DNA of 31,167 bases from Clostridia bacterium (GTDB taxonomy: Bacteria; Bacillota; Clostridia; Christensenellales; UBA3700): contig CAAGRV010000164.1 in assembly GCA_900772745.1 (NCBI GenBank), forward strand, positions 1 through 31,167. The letters are read 5' to 3'. The position numbers and the translations under genes are program-made. Positions 31,088 through 31,167 of this stretch are shown here, one piece after another; the stretch's first letter is position 1; every line of letters starts with the position of its first letter. The notes below the pieces were generated by a model that was not told where the DNA came from, did no database searches, and saw only the letters and a list, made by a program, of their open reading frames with translations.

Positions 31088-31167
31088 ATGCAAAAAGTAA
31101 CCAAAGTAGTAATACCAGCCGCTGGTTTTGGAAAGATAATAGGTTTTGCCTTTGACCTTCTGTAAGC
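31088..31167 (+). CDS. galU: Start of UTP-glucose-1-phosphate uridylyltransferase (broken at the window edge)
   Basis: The first 15 codons read MQKVTKVVIPAAGFG, the typical N-terminus of GalU (nucleotide-binding loop GxGTRxLP expected next). After that the frame reads KIIGFAFDLL and stops. The final bases still resemble AGG-TTT-(T)TG-CCT-TTG-ACC, which would read RFLPLT in a shifted frame, so the gene is probably intact in the organism and the break is a base error at a contig end. GalU makes UDP-glucose. TAGGAG lies six bases before the ATG. Confidence 0.6.

Overview
The window looks like a chromosomal contig from a low-GC Gram-positive bacterium of the Clostridia type (Bacillota), probably an uncultured or metagenome-derived member. 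The grounds are the ctsR-mcsA-mcsB-clpC operon with a CtsR operator, long-form hpf, the block ylbJ / tmcAL / pta-ackA / rpmF / plsX / rnc, clear AAGGAGG-type ribosome binding sites, and consensus sigma-A promoters (TTGACA, 17 bp, TATAAT). Both window edges may be contig edges: the last ~40 bases break the start of a galU-like gene.

Layout. 1-4.7 kb (minus strand): pta-ackA (acetate/acetyl-phosphate), rpmF, then plsX-rnc; the RNase III has no dsRNA-binding domain, and acpP and DUF177 are absent from their usual places. 4.8-6.9 kb (plus): tmcAL and a ylbJ-like membrane protein. 6.9-11.2 kb (minus): aconitase-family hydratase, 5-formyl-THF cyclo-ligase, a single-chain RsmD-CoaD fusion and a coiled-coil protein, with overlapping or nearly touching genes. 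11.3-12.2 kb (minus): a DUF2156 protein. 12.3-15.7 kb (plus): small membrane protein, rdgB, YfcE-type phosphoesterase and typA/bipA, the first three joined by ATGA overlaps. 15.8-16.6 kb: nine tRNA genes (Gly, Arg, His, Gln, Gln, Lys, Leu, Gly, Lys), all with encoded CCA, then a terminator.

16.6-17.65 kb is the most unusual part. It has no conventional gene but is full of transcription signals. (i) A 27-codon hydrophobic peptide ORF with a near-perfect Shine-Dalgarno sequence is covered completely by a predicted antisense RNA with its own promoter and terminator, the layout of a type I toxin-antitoxin locus. (ii) Two consecutive stand-alone RNA genes of about 133 and 141 nt follow, each with a perfect TTGACA-17-TATAAT promoter and a strong terminator. 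Each can form crossing helices (a pseudoknot) with the same overall order of strands. I cannot assign either to a known RNA family.

17.7-25.7 kb (minus): a surface lipoprotein with a proline-rich repeat linker and a C-terminal transglutaminase-like domain, a CPA2 cation/proton antiporter, a 993-residue surface protein resembling M60-type peptidases but with a degenerate active site, and a GNAT acetyltransferase. 25.8-30.8 kb (minus): hpf, then the ctsR-mcsA-mcsB-clpC proteostasis operon behind a promoter with three CtsR heptads. At the right edge a divergent promoter drives the broken start of galU. Three genes (at 12273, 20449 and 25192) lack a ribosome binding site and have a -10 box 6-7 nt before the ATG, suggesting leaderless mRNAs.
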